DNA of 22,189 bases, taken from positions 1 to 22,189 of the forward strand of contig JASFWK010000027.1 in NCBI GenBank assembly GCA_050049355.1, read 5' to 3'. Below are positions 1 to 6,385 of the stretch, piece by piece; position 1 is the first letter of the stretch, and every line of letters starts with the position of its first letter. The position numbers and the translations under genes were made by a program. This DNA comes from JASFWK01 sp050049355 (GTDB lineage Bacteria > Chloroflexota > Anaerolineae > B4-G1 > DUEL01). Below the pieces are notes generated by a model. That model had not been told where the DNA came from, ran no database searches, and saw only the letters and a list, made by a program, of their open reading frames with translations.

Positions 1-202
1 CCGGCGTGAGAACTGAGAGGATGCCCGACACTTTCGGACGGATCACCGGACCTCAAGGATGGAACAGCGATTGCCACACCGGCGATCCCATTTCAAAGTG
101 CCGGGCACCCAAAGCCGATCACACCTACTGCGTGCGACCGATCGCCGGACACGGACTCACCTGGAGCAGCAGACCACGCCGGCAGAATCAGATCTCCTAA
201 CC

Positions 203-332
203 ACCGGACAATTCGTCAACCTCCCGCAGGTTTGTTGTAGAATCCGACTGAAAGTAGCCTTGGAAGTCGCTACCTGCACCCGTATAGGGCCATTCCTAAC
301 CTGCGGGAGGTTCAGGCTCAAGACTGTCCGGT
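203..332. repeat. 130-bp element with long imperfect terminal inverted repeats
   Basis: The left end reads ACCGGACA at 203-210 and the right end TGTCCGGT at 325-332, which are perfect reverse complements. Further in, AACCTCCCGCAGGTT at 218-232 is perfectly matched by AACCTGCGGGAGGTT at 298-312. The inner 15-mer is itself a small hairpin (AACCT, 5-nt loop, AGGTT). The arms are separated from the outer 8-mers by 7 nt on the left and 12 nt on the right, so the full arms are imperfect. A short hairpin with GTAGC/GCTAC arms lies in the middle. The structure fits a MITE-like or IS-remnant element or a large cruciform. No clear target-site duplication and no coding capacity are visible. Confidence 0.55.
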
Positions 333-340
333 AGCCAGTC

Positions 341-435
341 AGACCTCCGAGGTGCACAAGGGGATCTTCAAGGGTCGAGCCGTCGTCGCAATGAACGTTC
401 CAGCGAACCAGACCCTCTGGCGACCTCGGAGGTCT
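341..435. repeat. Pair of 13-bp inverted, self-palindromic repeats
   Basis: AGACCTCCGAGGT at 341-353 and ACCTCGGAGGTCT at 423-435 are perfect reverse complements 69 bp apart. Each copy also contains its own near-palindrome (ACCTC, one base, GAGGT). They could pair with each other or act as two separate protein-binding half sites. The right copy lies 18 bp beyond the stop of the DUF1015 gene. Function is unknown. A dispersed palindromic repeat or a transcription-factor site are both possible. Confidence 0.5.
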
Positions 436-453
436 AGCGGGAACCTCTGGGCG

Positions 454-1767
454 CTACAACCGCTCCTCCACGCCGATGGGCATCATCACGAGTCCACTGA
501 TGATCTTGGGGTAGAAGTCCGTGGACTTCTGCGGCATCTTCTCGCCCGCGGTGGTGCAGGCCCGCACCTGCTCCATCCTTGTCGGATTCATCACCAGCAG
601 GAACTCCGCCTCACCCTCATCCACCGCGTCGTACCCCATCTGAGGATCGCGCAGGTACTCGATGTTCTCCTTCCGCTCCACGGCCTCTGGGCTGATCCCC
701 AGCACACGCTCAATGAAGAGTTCATGGACAACGTTCACGTCGAGCATGCGCCAGGCAGGAGCGCGGTCCGGCAGGATGCGCTCCATTACCTCAGGGTTGC
801 GCAGCGCAAGCACCGCGTAGCCTCCATCATAGAAGCCGAAGCGGGGATGTGAAGGCTCGGCCTGGGCCAGCGCCGACTCCAGCGCCTCCCGGTCATCTAC
901 TGCTCTCACCTCAAAGAACTCCACCGCTTGCTCCAGAGCCTCAGCCCCGCTAATTCGCCCATAGGACTGTATCAGCCGATGGGTGGGCAGGATCACCAGG
1001 CCAGGATCGTCCATGCTCACCAGCGTAACCATACGGTAGTTGAAGCCTGCGTCAGCTGACGCGTCGGGATACTTATCCCTCATCTCGTCGCGGAAATTGA
1101 GGGCCGTCTCATAGCGATGGTGGCCGTCGGCAATGACGAGATTCCGCTTGGGAGCCATCTCCTCCACCACGGCCTTGACCACCTGCGGATCGGTGACCAC
1201 GTAGAATTGCTGAGTCACATCGTGCTCAAACAGCTCATGCACCTCGACCCCTGGCTTCCCCTCAATGGCTTCCTCAAGGAACTCATTGATCCGGTTCCCC
1301 GGATAGAGCATGAAGATGTGACCGAAGTTGACCTGGGTGGCTCGCATCAGCTTGAGCCGGTCGACCTTTGGACCAGAGTGAGTGCGCTCGTGGGGTAGGA
1401 CCGTTCCCTCATCGAACCGGACTAGATTAAGCGCTGCGACCAGCCCTTGGCGAGTCCTTCTGCTCCCATCGGGAAGGGTGAAGGTCTGCCGGAGGACGTA
1501 GAAGGCAGGCATTTCTTCCCGCGTCAGAATGCCCTCCTTCATCCACGATTGGTAGTAGTCGCGGGCGCGGGTGTAGATGTTGTCCTCATTATCCCCCGCC
1601 CTCTCCTTGCCCCTGATGATGCGTACGATGTTGTGGGGGCTCAGGTCATAGTACTTATCCTGCAGCCCGTGTCGCACTCGGTCATAGGGCTGGCTGATGA
1701 CAGAAGAGAGCTCACCGACCTTCTCCGGATTGTAGCGCACACCTTGGAAAGGTCGAATCGTTGCCAT
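454..1767 (-). CDS. DUF1015 family protein in serine operon
   Basis: A 437-residue protein of the DUF1015 family, soluble, with no signal peptide or membrane segment. The start is the ATG at 1767 because GAGGAGGTG lies 5 nt upstream; an in-frame ATG 24 nt earlier would bury that site. Family hallmarks are the N-terminal ATIRPF and QPYDRV segments (residues 2-7 and 26-31), PHERTH with the following lysine-rich stretch (125-140), and ADGHHRYETA at 213-222. The DGHHR element resembles the DGHRR-type motif of ParB/sulfiredoxin-fold nucleotide-binding proteins. It is the last gene of the riboswitch-controlled operon, 52 bp after serA. No phosphoserine phosphatase is present, so I infer a role at or near the last step of serine synthesis, or in serine/phosphoserine interconversion. 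The family call is secure; the activity is not established here. Confidence 0.85.
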   Translation of the reverse strand: MATIRPFQGVRYNPEKVGELSSVISQPYDRVRHGLQDKYYDLSPHNIVRIIRGKERAGDNEDNIYTRARDYYQSWMKEGILTREEMPAFYVLRQTFTLPDGSRRTRQGLVAALNLVRFDEGTVLPHERTHSGPKVDRLKLMRATQVNFGHIFMLYPGNRINEFLEEAIEGKPGVEVHELFEHDVTQQFYVVTDPQVVKAVVEEMAPKRNLVIADGHHRYETALNFRDEMRDKYPDASADAGFNYRMVTLVSMDDPGLVILPTHRLIQSYGRISGAEALEQAVEFFEVRAVDDREALESALAQAEPSHPRFGFYDGGYAVLALRNPEVMERILPDRAPAWRMLDVNVVHELFIERVLGISPEAVERKENIEYLRDPQMGYDAVDEGEAEFLLVMNPTRMEQVRACTTAGEKMPQKSTDFYPKIISGLVMMPIGVEERL

Positions 1768-1819
1768 ATTCACCTCCTCGCAACTCGCCACCGGTAGTTC
1801 GGCGTTCGGCTGGCGTCCC

Positions 1820-2731
1820 TCACGCCGAGCGATTCGCGAACTCGACAGCGATTTGGGCCACCTCTCCTCCCACCCGCTGCTTGGCTTCTACCGTTCCCGC
1901 CCCAATGTGGGGAGAGCCGATCACCTGGGGCAGTTCCATCAAACGCTGCCCCCGCTCCACCTTCTCGTCTTCGAACACATCCAGCGCCGCGCCGGCCACC
2001 TTGCCGCTGACGATGGCGTCATACAGCGCCGCCTCGTCCAACGTTCCTCCACGCCCGCAGTTCACGACGTAGACCCCATCCTTCATCTTGGCGAACTCCT
2101 CCTCGCCGACGATGAAGTGAGTCTTGGGCGTGTGTGGAACGTGTAGGGAGATGAAGTCGGAACGGGCGATCAGCTCATCAAACGGAACCTGAGTCGCGCA
2201 TTCCACCTCGGTGGGGGTGCGGCGATGGAAGATCACTTCCATTCCCAAGGCACTCGCCTTCTCCGCCACCAGACTCCCGATGCGGCCACAGCCGATCAGG
2301 CCCAGTGTCTTGCCAGCAACCTCGGAGGCCTTGCTGAGCTTCTTCTTCTCCCACCTGCCCGCTTTCATCGAGGCAGTGGCCTGAGGGATCGAGCGGGCCA
2401 GAGCGATCAGATAGCCAACGGTCAGCTCTGCCACCGAGTTGGAGGAAGCAGCCGGCGTGTTGCGTACTTCGATCCCCTTCGACTCAGCGTACTCCACGTC
2501 AATGCTATCCAGTCCCACACCGGCGCGGATGATCAGCTTTAAGTTGTCGGCCTTGTCTATGAGAGGTTCACGGACCTTGGTGCGGCTGCGGACGACCATA
2601 GCGTCGTAGTCGGCGATAACCTCCTCCAGCCCCTCCAGTGTTATGTCATCCTGCACATCCACTTCGATCCCCGCCCCGCGCATCGCCTCAATGGCATCGG
2701 GGGCAGTTGGGTCGCAAACCAGCAGTTTCAT
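1820..2731 (-). CDS. serA: D-3-phosphoglycerate dehydrogenase, short ACT-less form
   Basis: NAD-dependent oxidation of 3-phosphoglycerate to 3-phosphohydroxypyruvate, the first step of the phosphorylated serine pathway, in the cytoplasm. The 303-residue protein has the D-2-hydroxyacid dehydrogenase layout: split substrate-binding domain at both ends and a central Rossmann domain with GCGRIG (147-152). The catalytic triad is visible as Arg227 (NCGRGG), Glu256 and His275 (SPHIGAGT). It stops after the catalytic core, so it lacks the ASB and ACT domains that give serine feedback inhibition in long SerA enzymes. That fits control at the RNA level by the upstream glycine riboswitch. The start ATG has GAGGAGG at good spacing. 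It sits 66 bp after the aminotransferase. A different 2-hydroxyacid dehydrogenase is possible, but the neighbours favour SerA. Confidence 0.88.
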   Translation of the reverse strand: MKLLVCDPTAPDAIEAMRGAGIEVDVQDDITLEGLEEVIADYDAMVVRSRTKVREPLIDKADNLKLIIRAGVGLDSIDVEYAESKGIEVRNTPAASSNSVAELTVGYLIALARSIPQATASMKAGRWEKKKLSKASEVAGKTLGLIGCGRIGSLVAEKASALGMEVIFHRRTPTEVECATQVPFDELIARSDFISLHVPHTPKTHFIVGEEEFAKMKDGVYVVNCGRGGTLDEAALYDAIVSGKVAGAALDVFEDEKVERGQRLMELPQVIGSPHIGAGTVEAKQRVGGEVAQIAVEFANRSA

Positions 2732-2759
2732 CGTCGCCTCCTCGTTCCGGAAGTTCGCA

Positions 2760-2790
2760 GATTCGGGGCTGGCAAACTCGCCAACCGAAC
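2760..2790 (-). other. Intercistronic stem-loop between aminotransferase and serA
   Basis: On the mRNA strand, GGTTGGC (from 2786-2780), a 6-nt loop and GCCAGCC (2773-2767) form a 7-bp stem with one G-U pair. The wobble works only in the minus-strand RNA, as expected if it is a feature of this operon's transcript. No U-run follows, so it is not an intrinsic terminator. It may stabilise a processed end or tune serA expression relative to the aminotransferase. Confidence 0.35.
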
Positions 2791-2797
2791 CTCAAAC

Positions 2798-3868
2798 CTA
2801 CGAAAGCGCTAGAATGTCGTCTATCTGCTCCAGGAGCCAATTGACGTCATCTACAGTGAGATCGCCCATGTGCGCGATGCGGAAGCACTTCTCCTTGAGA
2901 TCTCCGTAGCCGTTGGAGATGATGGCACCACGCTTGCGCAACTCCTGGTTCAGTTCAACGACGCTGATGCCACGGGTGTTCTCTACGTTGGTTACCGTTG
3001 GAGAGAGGTACCGCTCGTCGGAGTAGAGGCCGAAATAGCGCCGGGCCCAATCGTGGACGGTGGCGGCCATCTCCTTGTGCCGATCCCAGCGGTTCTCCAG
3101 ACCTTCCTCCAGCATGTCATCCAGCTGGACGTCCAGAGCCTGGATGATGCTGATGGCAGGCGTGGCTCGGGTCTGGTGCTTCTCATACTTCTTGTCCATC
3201 TGCTCATAGGTGAAGTAGTAACCGCAGCTGGTCACCTGAAGGGCGCGCTCGCGCGCTCTGTCGCTTGCCGCGCAGATCGCCAGCCCAGGCGGGAGAGCGA
3301 AGCATTTCTGAACACCAGCCAGGCAGACATCCAGCCCCCACGCATCGAACTCGATCTTGGCACCGGCCATGGAGCTGACCGCGTCCACCAGGATCAGCAC
3401 ATCAGGGTACTTCTCTCGCACCAGCGCTGCTATGTCCTTGAGGGGGTTCAACACGCCGGTCGAGGTCTCGTTCATCACGATGGTGACGGCGTCGTAGTCG
3501 CCCTTGGAGAGACCCTCATCGACAAGTTCCGGTGTGATGGCCTGCCCCATCGGTACCTCTATGGTGTCGCAGGGGACACCATTAGCTGCCCCGATTTGAT
3601 GCCAGCGCTTGGAGAATGCTCCACACACGGTGTTGAGTACACGCTTGGTGGAGGCCTGGCGGATCGCCCCCTCCATCACGCCAGTGGATGAGGACGCGAA
3701 GAGGTAGACTCGCTGATCAGTGTCGAGGAGCTTCTGGAGTTTGGACGTGACCCTCGCCTGAAGCTCGGAGTACTCGGGAGCGCGGTGGCCAATCATCGGT
3801 GCGGCCTGAGCCTGAAGGATCCTTTCCCGCACGTGGGTCGGCCCAGGAATGAAGAGTTTGGGGACCAT
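2798..3868 (-). CDS. Class V PLP aminotransferase (serine/phosphoserine type)
   Basis: A 356-residue pyridoxal-phosphate aminotransferase of the alanine-glyoxylate / serine-pyruvate group (class V). Visible features are the N-terminal IPGPTHVRERIL segment (7-18), GHRAPEYSEL (27-36), the PLP-binding Asp162 in VDAVSSMAGA, and the Schiff-base lysine Lys188 in GVQKCFALPPGLA. It is full length for the group. The start ATG is preceded by AGGAGGTGA at ideal spacing. It is the first gene after a glycine riboswitch and is followed by serA. This pairing suggests it serves as the phosphoserine aminotransferase of the pathway, taking 3-phosphohydroxypyruvate to phosphoserine, rather than glyoxylate metabolism. 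A serine-glyoxylate or alanine-glyoxylate enzyme, which would make glycine directly, remains possible, and sequence alone does not decide it. Confidence 0.85.
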   Translation of the reverse strand: MVPKLFIPGPTHVRERILQAQAAPMIGHRAPEYSELQARVTSKLQKLLDTDQRVYLFASSSTGVMEGAIRQASTKRVLNTVCGAFSKRWHQIGAANGVPCDTIEVPMGQAITPELVDEGLSKGDYDAVTIVMNETSTGVLNPLKDIAALVREKYPDVLILVDAVSSMAGAKIEFDAWGLDVCLAGVQKCFALPPGLAICAASDRARERALQVTSCGYYFTYEQMDKKYEKHQTRATPAISIIQALDVQLDDMLEEGLENRWDRHKEMAATVHDWARRYFGLYSDERYLSPTVTNVENTRGISVVELNQELRKRGAIISNGYGDLKEKCFRIAHMGDLTVDDVNWLLEQIDDILALS

Positions 3869-3902
3869 AGCTCACCTCCTATAGGGATTGTGAAACGTAT
3901 CC

Positions 3903-3938
3903 AACAAAAATAGGAATGCACAACCGGCTGCGCATTCC
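3903..3938 (-). terminator. Intrinsic terminator of the riboswitch expression platform
   Basis: On the minus-strand RNA, GGAATGCGCA pairs with TGTGCATTCC across a 6-nt loop: 10 bp with one G-U pair. The tract TATTTTTGTT follows directly. It lies after the second glycine aptamer and 34 nt before the aminotransferase start codon. That is the position expected of a transcription-terminating expression platform. Confidence 0.85.
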
Positions 3939-3944
3939 CCTGTC

Positions 3945-4120
3945 CACAACCTGAGAGATTCTCTCTCCTTTCAGAGGAGAGATTGCCCCGTCGGTGCCCA
4001 CGGTGGGCTCTCCAGAGGTATCAGGACACGAGGTCCTTTGACCTGAGAGTTTCGCCGGCACAGCCCGGTCCCTGTCGCCGGCTTGCCCCTTCGGTGCCTC
4101 CCTTGGAGGACTCTCCCCCG
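3945..4120 (-). promoter_or_regulatory. Tandem glycine riboswitch (two aptamers)
   Basis: Two copies of the glycine aptamer are visible on the minus strand. Aptamer 1 (about 4120-4034) runs from GGGGGAGAGTCC through GCACCGAAGGGGCAAG to AAACTCTCAGGTCAAAGGACC. Aptamer 2 (about 4016-3945) runs from GGAGAGCCC through GCACCGACGGGGCAAT to GAATCTCTCAGGT. The short linker and the paired GGAGAG / CTCTCAGGT P1 elements match the known cooperative tandem class that senses glycine. The RNA precedes a terminator and the aminotransferase-serA-DUF1015 operon, not the usual gcv glycine-cleavage genes. Whether glycine turns the operon on or off cannot be read securely. Product control of serine synthesis would make an OFF switch logical, which would differ from the common gcv ON switch. 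Confidence 0.93.
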
Positions 4121-4161
4121 TGCCCTTTGAAGGCTTCCCATGATATCCCTTGTCAACTCAT

Positions 4162-4190
4162 ATTCTAGCAAATGACACAGAGAATGTCAA
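4162..4190 (-). promoter_or_regulatory. Promoter of the glycine riboswitch / serine operon
   Basis: TTGACA (complement of 4185-4190), a 17-nt spacer and TAGAAT (complement of 4162-4167) make a near-consensus sigma70-type promoter on the minus strand. The predicted start is near 4155, about 35 nt before the first aptamer. Confidence 0.8.
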
Positions 4191-4277
4191 AAATCTCGTA
4201 GCTCATCCGGCACGCAATTCTCGTACCAGTGGGCAGGAGTTCCTTCTGACCTTTCCTATTCAGGAATCCAGGGCAAT

Positions 4278-4311
4278 GGCTCAAACACCCGGGGAATGTG
4301 CCCGTTGAGCC
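4278..4311 (-). terminator. Possible terminator hairpin after the MFS gene
   Basis: In the 130-bp gap between the MFS stop and the serine-operon promoter, GGCTCAA pairs with TTGAGCC (7 bp, perfect) around a 20-nt GC-rich loop. No U-run follows on the minus strand, so it is not a canonical intrinsic terminator. It could serve as a 3'-end hairpin for the tlyA-lepA operon. Apart from a small TTCCT/AGGAA hairpin at 4253-4266, I see nothing else in this gap before the promoter. Confidence 0.3.
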
Positions 4312-4320
4312 GCTTGACCG

Positions 4321-5502
4321 TTACTCTTCCCCCTCTACCTTCAATCGCTGCGGAGATTCCGGACCTCTGCCGAGACCTCTCAGCAACAGGAGGCTCAAGA
4401 CCGCCCCCATTGCCGCTGTGCCGAAGGCACCCCCGTACCCCACCGCCCCAGCCAGCGCCCCCAGTCCCCAACTCCCCGCACCCACGCCCAGATCGAAGCA
4501 AGTATACTGAGCCGCCACCGCGCTTGCCCGCATCGCTGGGCCCACACTATCCTGGATCAGAGCGTCCAGCCCCGTCCGCAGCGCCCCCCACCCGAGGCCA
4601 TAGAGGGCAGTCAGGCACACCATCTCCCAGCGGCTGCCCATTGCCGCCAAGCCAGCCGCTGCCAGCGCAACCACCGTCGCCCCCGGCAAGATCACCGTGC
4701 GCCGCCCCACGCGATCGGAGAACCACCCCGCCAGCGGGCCGCTCAAGACCAGGGCGAGGGCATAGGCAGCATAGGCCCAGCCAACCCGTCCGAGCCCACG
4801 GGCCTCTGCCAGAAGCGGCAGGAAACCCACCAGCCCTCCGTAGGGCAGACCCAGGAGGCCCATCGCGCACGCGCCCAGCCGGACCTCTTTCTGACGTAAG
4901 GCGCCCCGCAGTTCGGCCAGTGTGCCTGCTGACGGGTCTCCCTTCCCACCCGGGAGGCCAAACGTCACCCCCCACGCCGCCAGCCCCAGCCCACCGAGAG
5001 CAGCAAATAGAAGAGAGAACCCACCGTTCTCCACCAGCCATTCCCCTGCCAGAGGTGCGATCCCCGTCGTCAGCGCGGAGGCCAGGCCCACCAATCCCAG
5101 TCCCTCCCCTCGCCTTGCAGGGGGCGAAAGCATCGTCGCCAGGGCCCGATAGGCAGTGGTATAGAGCGCAAGCCCTGCCCCGTGCACCGCCCGCACTGCC
5201 AATAACGTCGGAATGTTCCAGCTCAACAGATAGAGCAGGGGAGCTCCACCGAAGAGAAGCGCGCCGCTCAACACCAACGGCCGGCAACCCCAGCGATCGG
5301 CAAGCAGCCCACTGAGCGGTCGCAAGACAACCGAAGCCAACGCAAAGACCCAGATTGCCAGGCCATTGTCGGCGGGCGCCCCGCCGACATGCAGAACATA
5401 CAGAGGAAGCGTAGGGAAAAGCGCCTGCAGCCCGAAGAAGAGGAGCGCCGTGGCAGCTAGTCCGAGGTAGAAAGCTGGAGGGAAGGAGGGCTCCCTCGCC
5501 AT
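4321..5502 (-). CDS. Major facilitator superfamily transporter
   Basis: A 393-residue integral membrane protein with about twelve hydrophobic helices in two halves, the MFS layout. The loop-2/3 signature appears as GLLADRWGCRPLV (65-77), and its second-half counterpart as GWFSDRVGRRTVIL (259-272), both close to the GxLaDRxGrR pattern. The N-terminus, with short cytoplasmic lead and first helix near 11-35, looks complete. Such proteins export or import small molecules with a proton gradient; many of this drug:H+ antiporter-like type are efflux pumps, but the substrate cannot be read. It starts 3 nt after the zinc-ribbon gene and is the last gene of the tlyA-HK-lepA operon. It is very rich in Gly, Ala and Leu, in line with its GC-rich codons. 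Confidence 0.88.
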   Translation of the reverse strand: MAREPSFPPAFYLGLAATALLFFGLQALFPTLPLYVLHVGGAPADNGLAIWVFALASVVLRPLSGLLADRWGCRPLVLSGALLFGGAPLLYLLSWNIPTLLAVRAVHGAGLALYTTAYRALATMLSPPARRGEGLGLVGLASALTTGIAPLAGEWLVENGGFSLLFAALGGLGLAAWGVTFGLPGGKGDPSAGTLAELRGALRQKEVRLGACAMGLLGLPYGGLVGFLPLLAEARGLGRVGWAYAAYALALVLSGPLAGWFSDRVGRRTVILPGATVVALAAAGLAAMGSRWEMVCLTALYGLGWGALRTGLDALIQDSVGPAMRASAVAAQYTCFDLGVGAGSWGLGALAGAVGYGGAFGTAAMGAVLSLLLLRGLGRGPESPQRLKVEGEE

Positions 5503-5505
5503 TGC

Positions 5506-6384
5506 CTATTGCCGGGCCAGCGCCAAGGTGGGATCCTGATCGTACCGTCGGAACCACTCGAGGACGTCTCGAATCTCCTCCGCCAGGTAACTCGCCAGCC
5601 GCGGGGAGGCCTGAATGAACGCTCTTAGGGTGCCGTAGACTTCCGCGCAGGCCGCGTTCTCCTCGTGGTCAGGCAGGACAGTCCGACGAGCCTTCCCCGT
5701 CACTGCGTCCGGCGCAGATCGAGCCGAAAGATCCACCACCGGCCCGCCCTCCGGTGCGCCGGGGAGACGAACCCGAGGTGGCTGGACCACCTCGAAGCCA
5801 AAGCCCATCTCCTCCCGCACCATTTCGTTCACCGTCTCCCGGATTGTCAACCCCAGGTCAGCCTGCTCTGCCAGCATGCCCTCCAGACTCTGCACCTGCC
5901 CATCCCATGGTCGAACCTCAGCCCACGCCATTGTCCCCTCCTCCCCCAACGGACGCAGCTCACAGTACTCCTGCTCGATCAGATAGACCACAGCCGAGAA
6001 GAGTAGCGCAGCCGCAGCCCGCCAAGGGGTAAGCGGACTACCGAAGAGTTCCACCAGCACCGTGCGGTGTTGACCGTCGTCGAAGAAGAAATTCGGGAGG
6101 TACTGAGCCACTACGCCACTGGCCACCAGCAGGGCACGCTGCCGATCCTCAGCCAGTTGGGCTACCTCGGGCCGCAGTTCGACGGCCTTCCGCACGTCCT
6201 CCTTCGTATCCTCCCGGAGCGCCTTGCCGCAGTGCTGGCACAGAGACTGACTGTCGTCAGTGTATTGCTTGCAGGCAGCGCAGATGACCATCACACGCCG
6301 GTCACACCATGGACAGAGAGAGGCAGGTACCGTGATCGGTTGCCCACAGTGCCGGCAGACGAAGCCTCCAGACTTGCCCTCCAT
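5506..6384 (-). CDS. Double zinc-ribbon protein of unknown function
   Basis: A 292-residue soluble protein. Eight cysteines in four CxxC pairs fill the first 52 residues (Cys10/13, 24/27, 35/38, 49/52), so two zinc ribbons are very likely. The remaining 240 residues carry no family signature I recognise. They contain a hydrophobic stretch near 126-140 that is too short and mixed to call a membrane segment, an acidic central part, and a helical C-terminus rich in Arg and Glu. The ATG begins 1 nt after the lepA stop, with GGAGG inside lepA as its ribosome site, so it is probably translationally coupled to lepA. A role linked to ribosomes or nucleic acid is plausible by company but unproven. Confidence 0.75.
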   Translation of the reverse strand: MEGKSGGFVCRHCGQPITVPASLCPWCDRRVMVICAACKQYTDDSQSLCQHCGKALREDTKEDVRKAVELRPEVAQLAEDRQRALLVASGVVAQYLPNFFFDDGQHRTVLVELFGSPLTPWRAAAALLFSAVVYLIEQEYCELRPLGEEGTMAWAEVRPWDGQVQSLEGMLAEQADLGLTIRETVNEMVREEMGFGFEVVQPPRVRLPGAPEGGPVVDLSARSAPDAVTGKARRTVLPDHEENAACAEVYGTLRAFIQASPRLASYLAEEIRDVLEWFRRYDQDPTLALARQ

Positions 6385-6385
6385 C

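Larger units (their letters stand above)
1..453. other. Non-coding stretch with inverted repeats
   Basis: No credible gene lies here. The open frames are short, overlap one another on both strands and show no recognisable protein family. The first 200 bases show nothing I can name. From 203 onward the region holds two sets of inverted repeats, described separately. It lies downstream of the DUF1015 gene that ends at 454, so some of the palindromes could act on the 3' end of the serine operon transcript, but no T-run typical of an intrinsic terminator follows them. Confidence 0.6.

Noticed and set aside
1..202. Possible partial gene at the window edge
   Set aside because: Short overlapping frames on both strands have no recognisable family or ribosome site.
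2870..3691. Plus-strand frame of 273 codons
   Set aside because: It is antisense to the aminotransferase, which has its full set of PLP motifs, and has no recognisable domain.
4296..5315. Plus-strand Pro/Arg-rich frame of 339 codons
   Set aside because: It is antisense to the MFS gene; the low-complexity proline content reflects the complement of Gly/Ala codons.
4547..5557. Long minus-strand open frame over the MFS and zinc-ribbon genes
   Set aside because: It is out of frame with two genes that have clear membrane and zinc-ribbon features; its Gly/Arg-rich composition is typical of a GC-rich shadow frame.
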